A DNA stretch of 64,000 nt, taken from the NCBI GenBank assembly GCA_020831805.1, contig JAFIFX010000001.1, positions 1-64,000 of the forward strand. The letters run 5' to 3'. Positions 28,137 to 36,687 of the stretch are shown one piece after another. This DNA is from Planctomycetota bacterium. Lineage in GTDB: Bacteria; Planctomycetota; Phycisphaerae; Phycisphaerales; UBA1924. How positions within the stretch are numbered: the stretch's first letter is position 1; each line of letters opens with the position of its first letter. The notes beneath the pieces were generated by a model. That model saw only the letters and a list, made by a program, of their open reading frames with translations, had not been told where the DNA came from and did no database searches. Both the position numbers and the translations under genes were made by a program.

Positions 28137-28153
28137 CCGCCGAGCCACGATTC

Positions 28154-28243
28154 ATGATGACCGCCACGACCAAAAAAGCCGCCAAAGCCAAAGACACCTC
28201 GGGTGTCCGGGCTGTGATGGTGGCTGTGGTCGGAGCGGGCTAA
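28154..28243 (+). CDS. Putative lysine leader peptide (attenuator ORF)
   Basis: A 29-codon ORF starting ATGATG, with four lysine codons in seven (residues 7, 8, 11 and 13: KKAAKAK). All four are AAA, whereas nearby genes mostly use AAG. It ends VVGAG. The ORF is followed by a terminator (28275-28303) and contains the sequence that can open that terminator (28200-28211). Ribosome stalling at the lysine codons when Lys-tRNA is scarce would leave that sequence free. The ribosome site is weak and the ORF is nearly leaderless. It is probably a cis-acting control peptide rather than a functional protein. Confidence 0.6.
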   Translation: MMTATTKKAAKAKDTSGVRAVMVAVVGAG

Positions 28244-28289
28244 GTACCCGAGCACCGAGACCCGAAGCACACCGCGCCCCGGACACCCG
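28200..28289 (+). promoter_or_regulatory. Antiterminator pairing of the lysine-operon attenuator
   Basis: CGGGTGTCCGGG (28200-28211, inside the leader ORF just after the lysine codons) is the exact complement of CCCGGACACCCG (28278-28289), the left arm and loop of the terminator. The 12-bp pairing excludes the terminator. A third option, CTCGGGT (28198-28204) with ACCCGAG (28246-28252, just after the stop codon), would sequester the first segment and favour termination. These are the mutually exclusive folds expected of translation-coupled attenuation. Confidence 0.65.
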
Positions 28290-28303
28290 TCCGGGGCGTT
28301 TTT
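28275..28303 (+). terminator. Attenuator terminator upstream of lysW
   Basis: CGCCCCGGAC (28275-28284), loop ACCC, GTCCGGGGCG (28289-28298), then TTTTT and a second T-run (28306-28309). The 10-bp stem is perfect. It stands between the operon promoter and lysW (28360), so it must be bypassed for operon expression. Confidence 0.9.
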
Positions 28304-28359
28304 CGTTTTGGACCTGTTTGTGAACATCCGTCGGAACCCAACCACAAGGAGATCTCGTC

Positions 28360-28542
28360 ATGTCGACCGCCACCATCGAAGCCGTCTGTCCTGAATGCGA
28401 CGCCGCCGTCCGCTTCGACCGCAGCCCCCTGAACGGGCAGGTCGCCCGATGCGCGGACTGCGGGGCCGAGTTGGAAGTGACCAGCCTGAGCCCCCTGACC
28501 CTGGAGCTGGCGCCGGAGGTCGAGGAGGACTGGGGCGAGTAA
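28360..28542 (+). CDS. lysW: LysW amino-group carrier protein
   Basis: 60 residues, the normal length. Zinc-ribbon cysteines are CPEC (10-13) and CADC (31-34); the acidic tail ends EDWGE, the hallmark of LysW, whose terminal Glu is joined to the amino group of the substrate. It carries alpha-aminoadipate (lysine route) or glutamate (arginine/ornithine route) through the LysX-LysK steps. AAGGAGAT lies eight bases before the ATG. It is the first gene of the operon, 57 bases after the attenuator. Confidence 0.97.
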   Translation: MSTATIEAVCPECDAAVRFDRSPLNGQVARCADCGAELEVTSLSPLTLELAPEVEEDWGE

Positions 28543-28598
28543 GCCCGGCCCGCGCTCCCAGGCCCCCACCGCCACCCCAACCACCTTCGAGGATTCCC

Positions 28599-29474
28599 AT
28601 GCGCATCGCGTTGACATACACCCGGCTCCGGGTCGAGGAAAGACTGTTGCTGGACGCGTTCGCCGCCATCGGCGTCGAGGCGGTGCCGGTCGATCTGCGG
28701 GAGGCCGTGTTCGACCTGGACAGCCCGGGGGACTGGGCGGGGTACGACATGGTCGTGGACCGGTCGGTGAGCCTGACCAGTTCGCTGACCAGCGTGCGGA
28801 TCCTGGAGGGGCACGGGATCCGGTGCATGAACCCGGCCCGGGCGATCGAGGCCTGCTCGGACAAGCTGATGACCTCGATCGCGTTGGCCCGGGCAGGGGT
28901 GGCGCAGCCGCGGGTGCTGGTGGGGACCAGCGCCGAGTCGGGGCTGGCAGCGGTTGAGGGGATCGGGTACCCGGCGGTGCTCAAGCCGACGGTGGGGTCA
29001 TGGGGGCGGCTGGTGGCCCGGGTCAACGACCGCGACGCGGCCGAGGCCGTGATCGAGCACCGGGACACCCTCGGGTCGGTCGGCCAAGGCGTGTTCTATG
29101 TGCAGGAGCACATCGACAAGCCGGGGCGGGACATCCGCGTGTTCGTCGTGGGCGGCGAGCCCATCGCGGCCATCGCCCGCGCCAGCGCCCACTGGGTGAC
29201 CAACACGGCCCGTGGGGCGAAGGCGTCGGGGCTGGAGGTCACCGAGGAACTCGGGGGGCTGTGCCGGCGGGCCGCGGCGGCGGTCGGGGCGGATGTGGTC
29301 GCCGTCGATGTGCTCGAATGCCCGCGCCGGGGCTACCTCGTCAACGAGCTGAACCACTCGATGGAGTTTCGCAACAGCATCGACACCACCGGGGTGGACA
29401 TCCCGGGCCGGGTCGCGCGGCACGCGGTGCGGGTCGCCGAGGCCGCCCGGTCTGGTGAGGCGGTGTCGGCGTGA
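28599..29474 (+). CDS. lysX: LysX, LysW-alpha-aminoadipate ligase (ATP-grasp)
   Basis: 291 residues. The N-terminus MRIALTYTRLRVEERLLLDAF is nearly the family consensus (the start is chosen for it, with GAGG seven bases upstream). The ATP-grasp core is seen in YPAVLKPTVGSWGR (about 126-140) and the C-terminal NELNHSMEFRNS segment, which binds the LysW tail and substrate. It joins the LysW terminal Glu to the amino group of alpha-aminoadipate with ATP. It overlaps lysY by four bases. Preference for aminoadipate over glutamate cannot be decided by eye. Confidence 0.93.
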   Translation: MRIALTYTRLRVEERLLLDAFAAIGVEAVPVDLREAVFDLDSPGDWAGYDMVVDRSVSLTSSLTSVRILEGHGIRCMNPARAIEACSDKLMTSIALARAGVAQPRVLVGTSAESGLAAVEGIGYPAVLKPTVGSWGRLVARVNDRDAAEAVIEHRDTLGSVGQGVFYVQEHIDKPGRDIRVFVVGGEPIAAIARASAHWVTNTARGAKASGLEVTEELGGLCRRAAAAVGADVVAVDVLECPRRGYLVNELNHSMEFRNSIDTTGVDIPGRVARHAVRVAEAARSGEAVSA

Positions 29475-30499
29475 CGGTGCGGGCGTCGATCGTCGGCGGC
29501 AGCGGGTACACGGGCGGCGAGCTGCTGCGGCTGCTGCTCGGTCACCCGGGGGTGGAAGTGGCGCAGGTGACCTCCCGGGCGCTGGCGACACAGCCGGTGC
29601 ACCGATCGCACCCGAACCTGCGGGGGCACACGGAGCTGGCCTTCGTGAACCCGCAGGAGATGGCTCCCTGCGATGTGCTGTTCCTGTGCATGCCGCACGG
29701 GAAGGCGGCGGGGGACATCGGACGGTGGATGGAACTCGCGCCGCTGGTGATCGATCTTTCGGCGGATTTTCGTTTGAACGACGGAGAGCGGTACCAGCGA
29801 TGGTACGGAGAGACGCATCCCAACCCCGGAGCGCTGGCCGAGGCCGTGTACGGGCTGCCCGAGGTGTCCAGGCAACGGCTGCCCGGGTCTCGGCTGGTCT
29901 CCGGGGTGGGGTGCAACGCGACGGCGATGACGCTGGCGCTCTTGCCGCTGGCGCGGGCGGGGCTGATCCGGCGGGCGATCTGCGATGTGAAGGTCGGATC
30001 GTCGGAGGCCGGGGCCGAGCCGAGCGCGGGCTCGCACCACCCGGTGCGGGCCCGGACGGCGCGGACCTACAGCGCGTCGGGGCACCGGCACCTCGGCGAG
30101 GTGGCGCAATCGCTGGGCGACCTCGATGTCGACGCGACGGTGACGGCGATCGACATGGTGCGGGGCGTGCTCTGCACGACCCATGTCGAGCCGACGCGGC
30201 CGGTGGAGATGAAGGAGCTGTGGAAGCTGTACCGCGGGGCGTACGCCGATGAGCCGTTCGTGCGGCTGGTCGCGGACCGGAGCGGGCCGAACCGGTTCCC
30301 GGATCCCCGGGTGCTGGTGGGGTCCAACCACGCGGATGTCGGGTTCGCCGTGGACGAGCGGTCGGGGCGGATCATCGCGCTCTGCGCGATCGACAACCTG
30401 GTGAAGGGGGCGGCGGGGTCGGCGGTGCAGTCGATGAATGTCGCCCTGGGACGCAACGAAACCGAAGGACTGTGGTTCCCGGGTCTGCACCCGGCGTGA
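29471..30499 (+). CDS. lysY: LysY, LysW-aminoadipyl-6-phosphate reductase (ArgC family)
   Basis: 342 residues from GTG 29471 (overlap with lysX). NADPH fold GGSGYTGGELLRLL (9-22), catalytic Cys148 in SGVGCNATAM and the later His-containing TYSASGHRHLGEV segment match the ArgC/LysY family. It reduces the acyl-phosphate made by LysZ to the semialdehyde. The order Y before Z is the usual LysW-operon order. All main motifs are intact. Confidence 0.94.
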   Translation: MTVRASIVGGSGYTGGELLRLLLGHPGVEVAQVTSRALATQPVHRSHPNLRGHTELAFVNPQEMAPCDVLFLCMPHGKAAGDIGRWMELAPLVIDLSADFRLNDGERYQRWYGETHPNPGALAEAVYGLPEVSRQRLPGSRLVSGVGCNATAMTLALLPLARAGLIRRAICDVKVGSSEAGAEPSAGSHHPVRARTARTYSASGHRHLGEVAQSLGDLDVDATVTAIDMVRGVLCTTHVEPTRPVEMKELWKLYRGAYADEPFVRLVADRSGPNRFPDPRVLVGSNHADVGFAVDERSGRIIALCAIDNLVKGAAGSAVQSMNVALGRNETEGLWFPGLHPA

Positions 30500-30509
30500 G
30501 GAGCGAGCG

Positions 30510-31337
30510 ATGACGACGGTGGTGATCAAGATCGGCGGCGGCGAAGGGATCGACCTGGGGCCGATCGCGGGGCAGTTCGCGGAGCTGGTGCGGTCGGGTG
30601 TGCGGGCGGTGCTGGTCCACGGGGGGTCGCACGAGACGAATGTGCTCTCGGAGGCGCTCGGGCATCCGGCCCGGACCATCACCAGTCCCAACGGGCACAC
30701 ATCACGCCGCACCGACCGGCGGACGCTCGAGATCTTCGAGATGATCTACTGCGGGAAGATCAACAAGGGGATCGTCGAGCAACTCCGCGGGCTGGGGGTC
30801 GATGCGGTCGGGCTGAGCGGGATCGACGCGGGGATCTGGACGGGGTCGCGGAAGACGGCCATCCGGGCGGTCGAGGACGGGCAGACGGTGATCATCCGCG
30901 ACGACCTGTCCGGCCGGGTGGAGTCGGTGGACGCGGGGTTCCTCAACATGCTGCTCGACGCCGGACGGGTGCCGGTGCTCACGCCGCCGGCGATCACGCC
31001 GGAGGGGGTGGCGATCAATGTCGATGCGGACCGGGCGGCGGCGGCGACCGCGGCCGCGCTCGGAGCGGACGAGCTGCTGCTGCTTTCGAATGTGCGGGGG
31101 CTGCTGCGGGATGTGGCCGACCCGGGATCGCTGATCCGGGAGGTGAACTCGGAGTCGCTGGAGATCGCGCGTGCGGCGGCCAAGGGGCGGATGAAGAATA
31201 AGGTGCTGGCGGCCGAGGAGGCCCTGACGGGCGGGGTCCCACGGGTGGTGATCGGTTCCGCACTCGGTGACGACGCGATCGGGCGTGCCCGTGCCGGGGA
31301 GGGCACCGTGTTCTTGGGCGCGGGGGTGACGGCGTGA
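30510..31337 (+). CDS. lysZ: LysZ, LysW-aminoadipate kinase (ArgB family)
   Basis: 275 residues from ATG 30510 (GAGGAGCGAGCG just upstream; the frame is open further left but without a start signal). Amino-acid-kinase fold: VVIKIGGGEGID at the N-terminus, VLVHGGSHETN (about 34-45) and NVDADRAAAATAAAL for nucleotide binding. It phosphorylates the side-chain carboxylate of LysW-bound aminoadipate. It lies ten bases after lysY and overlaps lysK by four bases. Confidence 0.94.
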   Translation: MTTVVIKIGGGEGIDLGPIAGQFAELVRSGVRAVLVHGGSHETNVLSEALGHPARTITSPNGHTSRRTDRRTLEIFEMIYCGKINKGIVEQLRGLGVDAVGLSGIDAGIWTGSRKTAIRAVEDGQTVIIRDDLSGRVESVDAGFLNMLLDAGRVPVLTPPAITPEGVAINVDADRAAAATAAALGADELLLLSNVRGLLRDVADPGSLIREVNSESLEIARAAAKGRMKNKVLAAEEALTGGVPRVVIGSALGDDAIGRARAGEGTVFLGAGVTA

Positions 31338-32437
31338 GTGTCACGAACTCCCAGAGCGTGGACGCGGAGACCGCCGTGCGGGTGCTGCACGACCTCGTCG
31401 CGACGCCGAGCGTGTCGGGCTCGGAGGCGGCGGCGGTGCGGGTGTTCGTGCGCCATGCGGCCGCGATGGGGTTCGAGACGGAGATCGACGCCGCGGGGAA
31501 CGGGCTCGCGCACCGGGGGGCCTCTGCGGCGGGAGCGGCCGTCCATATCGTGCTGCTCGGACACATCGACACCGTGCCGGGGCACATCCCGGTGCGGATC
31601 GAGGATGGGGTGCTGCACGGGCGGGGGAGTGTGGACGCGAAGGGGCCGCTGGCGGCGATGCTCGTCGGGGCGGCCAACGCCGAACTGCCGGCAGGGGTCC
31701 GGGTCACCGTGGCGGGCGCGGTCGGGGAGGAGACGGCCGACTCGCCCGGGGCCCGGCACCTCGCCGGCCAGTTCCGGCCCGACGCGTGCATCATCGGCGA
31801 ACCGAGCGGGTGGGACGGAGTGACGCTGGGGTACAAAGGGCGGCTGATCGGTCGGCTCGTGTGCGAGCGGTCATGCGCCCACACGGCCGGGCCGGGCCTG
31901 TCGGCGGCGGATGAGGTGCTGGCGTGGTGGTGGCGGATTCTGGCGGATGTCGAGTCATTCAATGGGGATCGGGCGCGGGTGTTCGAGCGGATCCAGGCGT
32001 CGGTGCGGGGGCTTTCGGGCGGTTCGGACGGTCTGACGGAAGCCGCGGTGCTGGAGGCGGGATTCCGCCTGCCTCCGGGGGTGGATCCGCACGAGCTTGC
32101 GCAGCGGCTGGAAGCCCTGGCCGGCGATGGTTGCGGCGTGACATGGCGGGGCCACGAGGTCGCCCACGCGACGGATCGCAACGACCCGGTGGTCCGGGCG
32201 CTCAGCGGCGCGATCCGTTCGCTCGGCGCGACTCCGAGGCCCAAGCTGAAGACCGGGACGGCGGATCTGAATGTGGTCGGGCCGGTGTGGGGATGCCCGA
32301 TCGCGGCGTACGGGCCGGGGGACAGCTCGCTGGATCACACGCCGGAGGAACGGCTGGACATCGCCGAGTTCGCAAGGTCGGTCGGTGTGCTTCAGCGGGG
32401 GATGGAGTTGCTCGCGGCGGAGCTGGGCGGAGCGTGA
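31334..32437 (+). CDS. lysK: LysK, LysW-lysine hydrolase (M20 family)
   Basis: 367 residues from GTG 31334. M20-type metal ligands appear in GHIDTVPGH (about 76-84), GRGSVDAKGPLAAM and GEETADSPGARHL. It releases lysine (or ornithine) from LysW, the last step. The operon lacks lysJ, the aminotransferase for the step between LysY and LysK, which must be encoded elsewhere. The stop lies directly against the stop of the convergent peptide synthetase, with no gap for separate terminators. Confidence 0.92.
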   Translation: MSVTNSQSVDAETAVRVLHDLVATPSVSGSEAAAVRVFVRHAAAMGFETEIDAAGNGLAHRGASAAGAAVHIVLLGHIDTVPGHIPVRIEDGVLHGRGSVDAKGPLAAMLVGAANAELPAGVRVTVAGAVGEETADSPGARHLAGQFRPDACIIGEPSGWDGVTLGYKGRLIGRLVCERSCAHTAGPGLSAADEVLAWWWRILADVESFNGDRARVFERIQASVRGLSGGSDGLTEAAVLEAGFRLPPGVDPHELAQRLEALAGDGCGVTWRGHEVAHATDRNDPVVRALSGAIRSLGATPRPKLKTGTADLNVVGPVWGCPIAAYGPGDSSLDHTPEERLDIAEFARSVGVLQRGMELLAAELGGA

Positions 32438-35400
32438 TCAGGCGGTTTCGGCCGCGTCGGCGATGGCGCGGGCGACATCGAACGCCGCGTCGGTCTTGAT
32501 CAGGTTCATGTGGCTGGCCTGGATGGATACCCTGGACGGTTCCTGGGTCAACCATTCACGCCAGCCGTTCGCGCCGTCGTCCTTGAGTGAATACATCCAA
32601 TCGGGGCGGTAGCCCTGGATGACGAGCACCTTGCCGTGGTACTTCGCGGAGGGGACATAATCCCGGACGACGCGGAGATTCGCGAAGGTCAGCCTGCGGA
32701 CTTCCGGCAGTTCGTCATACCCATCGCCGCGTTTGAACATTTTCCTCAATCGACGCCTGACGGCATCGACCCGCTTGGCGATGTACTTGCCCCGCTGGTC
32801 ACCCGGCATGGTCAGGATGTTCCGGACATGAACGCCGATCGGCACGGGCTTGAACTTGACCGGGTACTTCTTGAGCAGGTGAGCGTCCACGATGACCAGC
32901 AGGCGGGGGGCCATCCCTTCCTCCTGCAGGCGGACCGCGAGTTCGTAGCCGAGGATGCCGCCGAGGCTGTACCCGATGAATGTGCTGGCGCCGGGATCAA
33001 ACCCGGGCCTGATCGCTTCGTGGAAGTAGCGGACCATGTCCGGGAGCGACTCGAACGGCTTGCGGTCCGGGGTGGTGCCCGGATAGAGGGCGGCGCGGCA
33101 TGTCCAATCTTCGCCGAGGCCGGTAACGAGACGGCGCATGCTCAAGATGTCCCCGGTCACGCCGGGGAGGATCCAGCCGGTGTGCCTGCGGCCCCCCTGG
33201 TTGATCTGGAGGAACGGTTCCTGGCTCGGATGCGTGGCGTGCTCGCGCATGCGGCGGGCCAGGCTGCGCGGGGTCGCGTTGCGGAACATCGAGGCGGTCG
33301 CCAGGTCGGTCGGGTGCGACTGGCGGATGATCGAGAACGCCCGGACCGCCCTGAGCGAATCGCCTCCCCTGGCGAAGAAGTCGTCGTCGGGGCCGAGGTC
33401 AGGGTCGGAGAGGACATCACGGAAGACATCCACGATGGTCCACATCACATGCTCGGTCGCGGGGTCGGCGGCCTCCGCTTGGTCTGAAGCGTGGCTGGAA
33501 GGATCCTTCTGAACGCCTCCCTGGTGGGAACTGACCCGAGGTGGTTCCGGGCTGGTGATCTGGTCGCGGATGAAGGCGAGCAAGGATCGTGCCTCCGGAA
33601 CCGACCCGGACTCAAGCCAGTCCGCGTCGCGTGCGGTGATGACCAGCCTGGCGGTCGAAGCGTGGCGGTACAAGGTGCAGAGCAGGTCGAACCGGGCCAG
33701 GCCGTGGTCGGCTTCCTCCCAGACCGGCTCGAAGAGACCGTACGGACCTAATCCGGGCGCGAGCGGGGCCCGGTCGATAATGTTGAAGTAGACATTGGTG
33801 ATCGGGGTCGATCGATCGTGCCCGCCATCCGCGGAATGACGGACCAGGCGGTCGAACGGGACGGGCCCGTGATTCAACGCGCTGCGGACCGCCTCGGCGG
33901 TCAGCATCACGCGATCGCGGAAGGAATCCCGCTGCAGATCGAGCAGAACCGGGACGGTTTCCACGAAGAATCCCACCGCGTTCTCGAAGGGCCCATCGTC
34001 CCGGGTTGACACCGCAAGACCGATCGCCGGTTTGTTCGTCCCGCAATGCGTCGGTCCCGCCCAGTCCGCGAAAAGGGAGAGCCAGACGGCGTGCGATGTG
34101 ACGCCGAACTTTTCAGCACACTGGCTGACGGCACGAACCAGATCGGCCGGGATGTCGACGGCGGTGGTCACGGCAGGGCGATTCTCCACGTGGGCTTCCG
34201 CGATGCGGCCCCGGGTGGGCTGCCGATCGCGGAACGGTGCGGCGGCACGCCGGGCCTGTTCTTCCATGTTCTCGGAATCCTGCTTCCCATGCAGCCAGAC
34301 CGCATGGGCCGGCTGACCTGGGCCGGGATCGGGCAGGTTCGGAGCCGAACGCGTCCTGCGGGCCTCGTACAGCAGTGCGAGATCGCGGAACACCACCTCC
34401 ATGGACCACGCATCCGAGACGATGTGGTGCATGACCAGCAGGCCTTGGCCCGTTTGGTTCGAGATGATCAGGCGGGTCAAGGGAGGATTGCCGAGATCGA
34501 ATGGTCTGATGACCAGCGATCGAACCATGTCCGGATCATCCAACGGTCCTTCATGCCATTCGATCCCGGCTTCGACCGTGGCCAGCAGGGTCGCCATCGG
34601 CTCGGTTACGGAAGGATCGGGGAACGCGGTCCGGAGGGCGGGGTGCCGGTCGTGGAGGTCCTGCCAGGCGCCCTGAAGATCGGCGCGATCGGGTGCTCCC
34701 CGAAGCCGGAAGCGGTACGCGATGTTGTAGGCGGCGCTATCCGGGTCGATGTGCTGGATCGCCCACAGGCGACACTGCGACGGCGACATGTGGACCAAGC
34801 CGGGCCGGGCCTGCTGGAACTTGAGTTCTGCGCTCGGTTGATCGGCACGGGTTTCGATCACGGAGGCCAATGTCACAAGATCCTTTGCGGCCAGCACTTC
34901 GGGGACCGATACCTCCACGCCGAAGCGGTCGCGGATCCGGACGCGGAGCATCATCGCCCGCAGGGAGTTGCCGCCGCACTGGGTGAAAGACCGATCGGTG
35001 GATGCCACGGGATCGGGCAGCACCTCAGAGCAGACTGTCAGCAACGCGCGCTCCGTCTCGGTCGTGGGCGGCCTGGCTCGGTGCTCGCCGGCTTTGGAAT
35101 CGAGGCGATCGACTGAGGCCGTAACAACTTCGCGCAACTCAGAGCGGTCGACCTTGCCGTTGCGGTTGATGGGCAGTTCTCGGATCGGCACGATCGGAGC
35201 AGGCATCATGGCGCTGGTCAAACGCCGTGCGATCCGCAACTCGAACGCGTCGGGATCGAACGCTCCGGGGTCAACGGGAACGATGCAGGCCGCAACCCGT
35301 GCGGCGGTGCCGGAGCCGATCACCACGCTCGCCGCGGCCTTGACCGCGGGATCATCCGCAAGCACCGCGTCGATCTCGCCCAGCTCGATCCGCTGCCCAC

Positions 35401-36661
35401 GCACCTTGACCTGGTCATCGATGCGGCCCAGATACGCGATCGCTCCATCGGGAAGCCTGCGGACCAGGTCCCCCGACTTGTACAACCGCTCACCCGTCTT
35501 TGGATCGGAGAGGAACTTGGCCGCGGTCAGCGCCGGATCCTTCAGGTATCCCCTCGCAAGCCCGACACCGCCGATGATCAGCTCGCCTGTTTCTCCGTCC
35601 GGGACGGTGCGGCCGGAATCGTCCGTGATGCGGAGCGTCATGCGGTTGAGCGCGACGCCGATCGGCACGATCGGGGGATCAGCCGGACACGGCCGCGGGA
35701 TTTGGTGCGTGGTGGTCAGGGCGGTGCACTCGGTCGGTCCATAGGCGTTGTAGAATGTCGCGTTCGGGAGCCGCTCCTGGGCCAGGCGGATAAAACGGGG
35801 ATCGGCCGGCTCGCCGCAGACACCGATGACCGGGATCCGCTCGAACGCGCCCGGGTCCGCCTCGAACAGCGCACGGAACAGGCTGAAGGACACGCAGACC
35901 GCGTTGAGCCCCTCATGCTCGGCATAGTGGCGGACCACCTCGGGCGTGAGCACATCATCGGAAGAGATCAGCAGCTTCGAGCCGTGCAGGAGCGGGGTAT
36001 AGATCTCGATGGTGGACAGGTCGAAGGAGAGCGGACCGCCATAGAGGAAGTTCAGCTCCGGACCGAACGGCATGTAGTCCTGGCCGTGGACCAGCCGGAC
36101 AACGCCCGCGTGCTCGATCATGGCCCCCTTGGGCTGCCCGGTGGAGCCGGATGTGTACATGATGTAGGCGAGATTGGCGGGGAAGATCGGGAGCTTCGGA
36201 TTGGCCTCATCGCGGCCGCGGCCATCGTGCGGATCGATCCGCAGGGGCACCTCGTCCAGGATCTCCGGAAGATACCCCGGGGCGGCGACCGCGAAACGGC
36301 AGGACGCGTCCCGAAGGATCGCACGCAGCCGATCGGGCGGCTGATTGGCCACGATCGGAACATACGCCCCGCCGGCTTTCAGCACCCCGAGCACGCCGGC
36401 GACATGGGCCACCGACTTCGGCACGGCCAGCGCGACCGGATCCTCGGTCCGCACGCCCGCGGCGATCAGGTCCGAAGCGATCGCGTTCGCCCATGCGTTC
36501 AGCTCGGCGTAGGTGGCCTTCTCCTGCCCGCAAACAACGGCCGTGCTGTCTGAGTACTGATCGACGACGGATTCAAAGACCGCGTGCACGGCCATCCCGA
36601 AGACGCCATCGGCTTCCGCATGCGCTCCGACGGGATGGGGCTTGTGCTGCTCCGTGCTCAT
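32438..36661 (-). CDS. Nonribosomal peptide synthetase, domain order A-T-C-T-TE
   Basis: 1407 residues. Adenylation domain about 25-510 (YTSGSTGQPKG at 169-179; NAYGPTE; YKSGDLVRRLPDG), carrier 1 with GGNSL (Ser566), condensation about 620-1030 with HHIVSDAW (745-752), carrier 2 with GGDSL (Ser1101), thioesterase about 1155-1400 with GYSLGG (Ser1232). The second module has no adenylation domain, so carrier 2 must be loaded in trans or by the one A domain. A rough hand alignment gives pocket residues D-L-I-C-G-C-A-A-L, with no match I recognise. It is the last gene of the - strand glycan operon, 26 bases after the sugar dehydrogenase. Confidence 0.93.
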   Translation of the reverse strand: MSTEQHKPHPVGAHAEADGVFGMAVHAVFESVVDQYSDSTAVVCGQEKATYAELNAWANAIASDLIAAGVRTEDPVALAVPKSVAHVAGVLGVLKAGGAYVPIVANQPPDRLRAILRDASCRFAVAAPGYLPEILDEVPLRIDPHDGRGRDEANPKLPIFPANLAYIMYTSGSTGQPKGAMIEHAGVVRLVHGQDYMPFGPELNFLYGGPLSFDLSTIEIYTPLLHGSKLLISSDDVLTPEVVRHYAEHEGLNAVCVSFSLFRALFEADPGAFERIPVIGVCGEPADPRFIRLAQERLPNATFYNAYGPTECTALTTTHQIPRPCPADPPIVPIGVALNRMTLRITDDSGRTVPDGETGELIIGGVGLARGYLKDPALTAAKFLSDPKTGERLYKSGDLVRRLPDGAIAYLGRIDDQVKVRGQRIELGEIDAVLADDPAVKAAASVVIGSGTAARVAACIVPVDPGAFDPDAFELRIARRLTSAMMPAPIVPIRELPINRNGKVDRSELREVVTASVDRLDSKAGEHRARPPTTETERALLTVCSEVLPDPVASTDRSFTQCGGNSLRAMMLRVRIRDRFGVEVSVPEVLAAKDLVTLASVIETRADQPSAELKFQQARPGLVHMSPSQCRLWAIQHIDPDSAAYNIAYRFRLRGAPDRADLQGAWQDLHDRHPALRTAFPDPSVTEPMATLLATVEAGIEWHEGPLDDPDMVRSLVIRPFDLGNPPLTRLIISNQTGQGLLVMHHIVSDAWSMEVVFRDLALLYEARRTRSAPNLPDPGPGQPAHAVWLHGKQDSENMEEQARRAAAPFRDRQPTRGRIAEAHVENRPAVTTAVDIPADLVRAVSQCAEKFGVTSHAVWLSLFADWAGPTHCGTNKPAIGLAVSTRDDGPFENAVGFFVETVPVLLDLQRDSFRDRVMLTAEAVRSALNHGPVPFDRLVRHSADGGHDRSTPITNVYFNIIDRAPLAPGLGPYGLFEPVWEEADHGLARFDLLCTLYRHASTARLVITARDADWLESGSVPEARSLLAFIRDQITSPEPPRVSSHQGGVQKDPSSHASDQAEAADPATEHVMWTIVDVFRDVLSDPDLGPDDDFFARGGDSLRAVRAFSIIRQSHPTDLATASMFRNATPRSLARRMREHATHPSQEPFLQINQGGRRHTGWILPGVTGDILSMRRLVTGLGEDWTCRAALYPGTTPDRKPFESLPDMVRYFHEAIRPGFDPGASTFIGYSLGGILGYELAVRLQEEGMAPRLLVIVDAHLLKKYPVKFKPVPIGVHVRNILTMPGDQRGKYIAKRVDAVRRRLRKMFKRGDGYDELPEVRRLTFANLRVVRDYVPSAKYHGKVLVIQGYRPDWMYSLKDDGANGWREWLTQEPSRVSIQASHMNLIKTDAAFDVARAIADAAETA

Positions 36662-36687
36662 GAGGCTCCCCCCGCCCCCTCGTTGAA

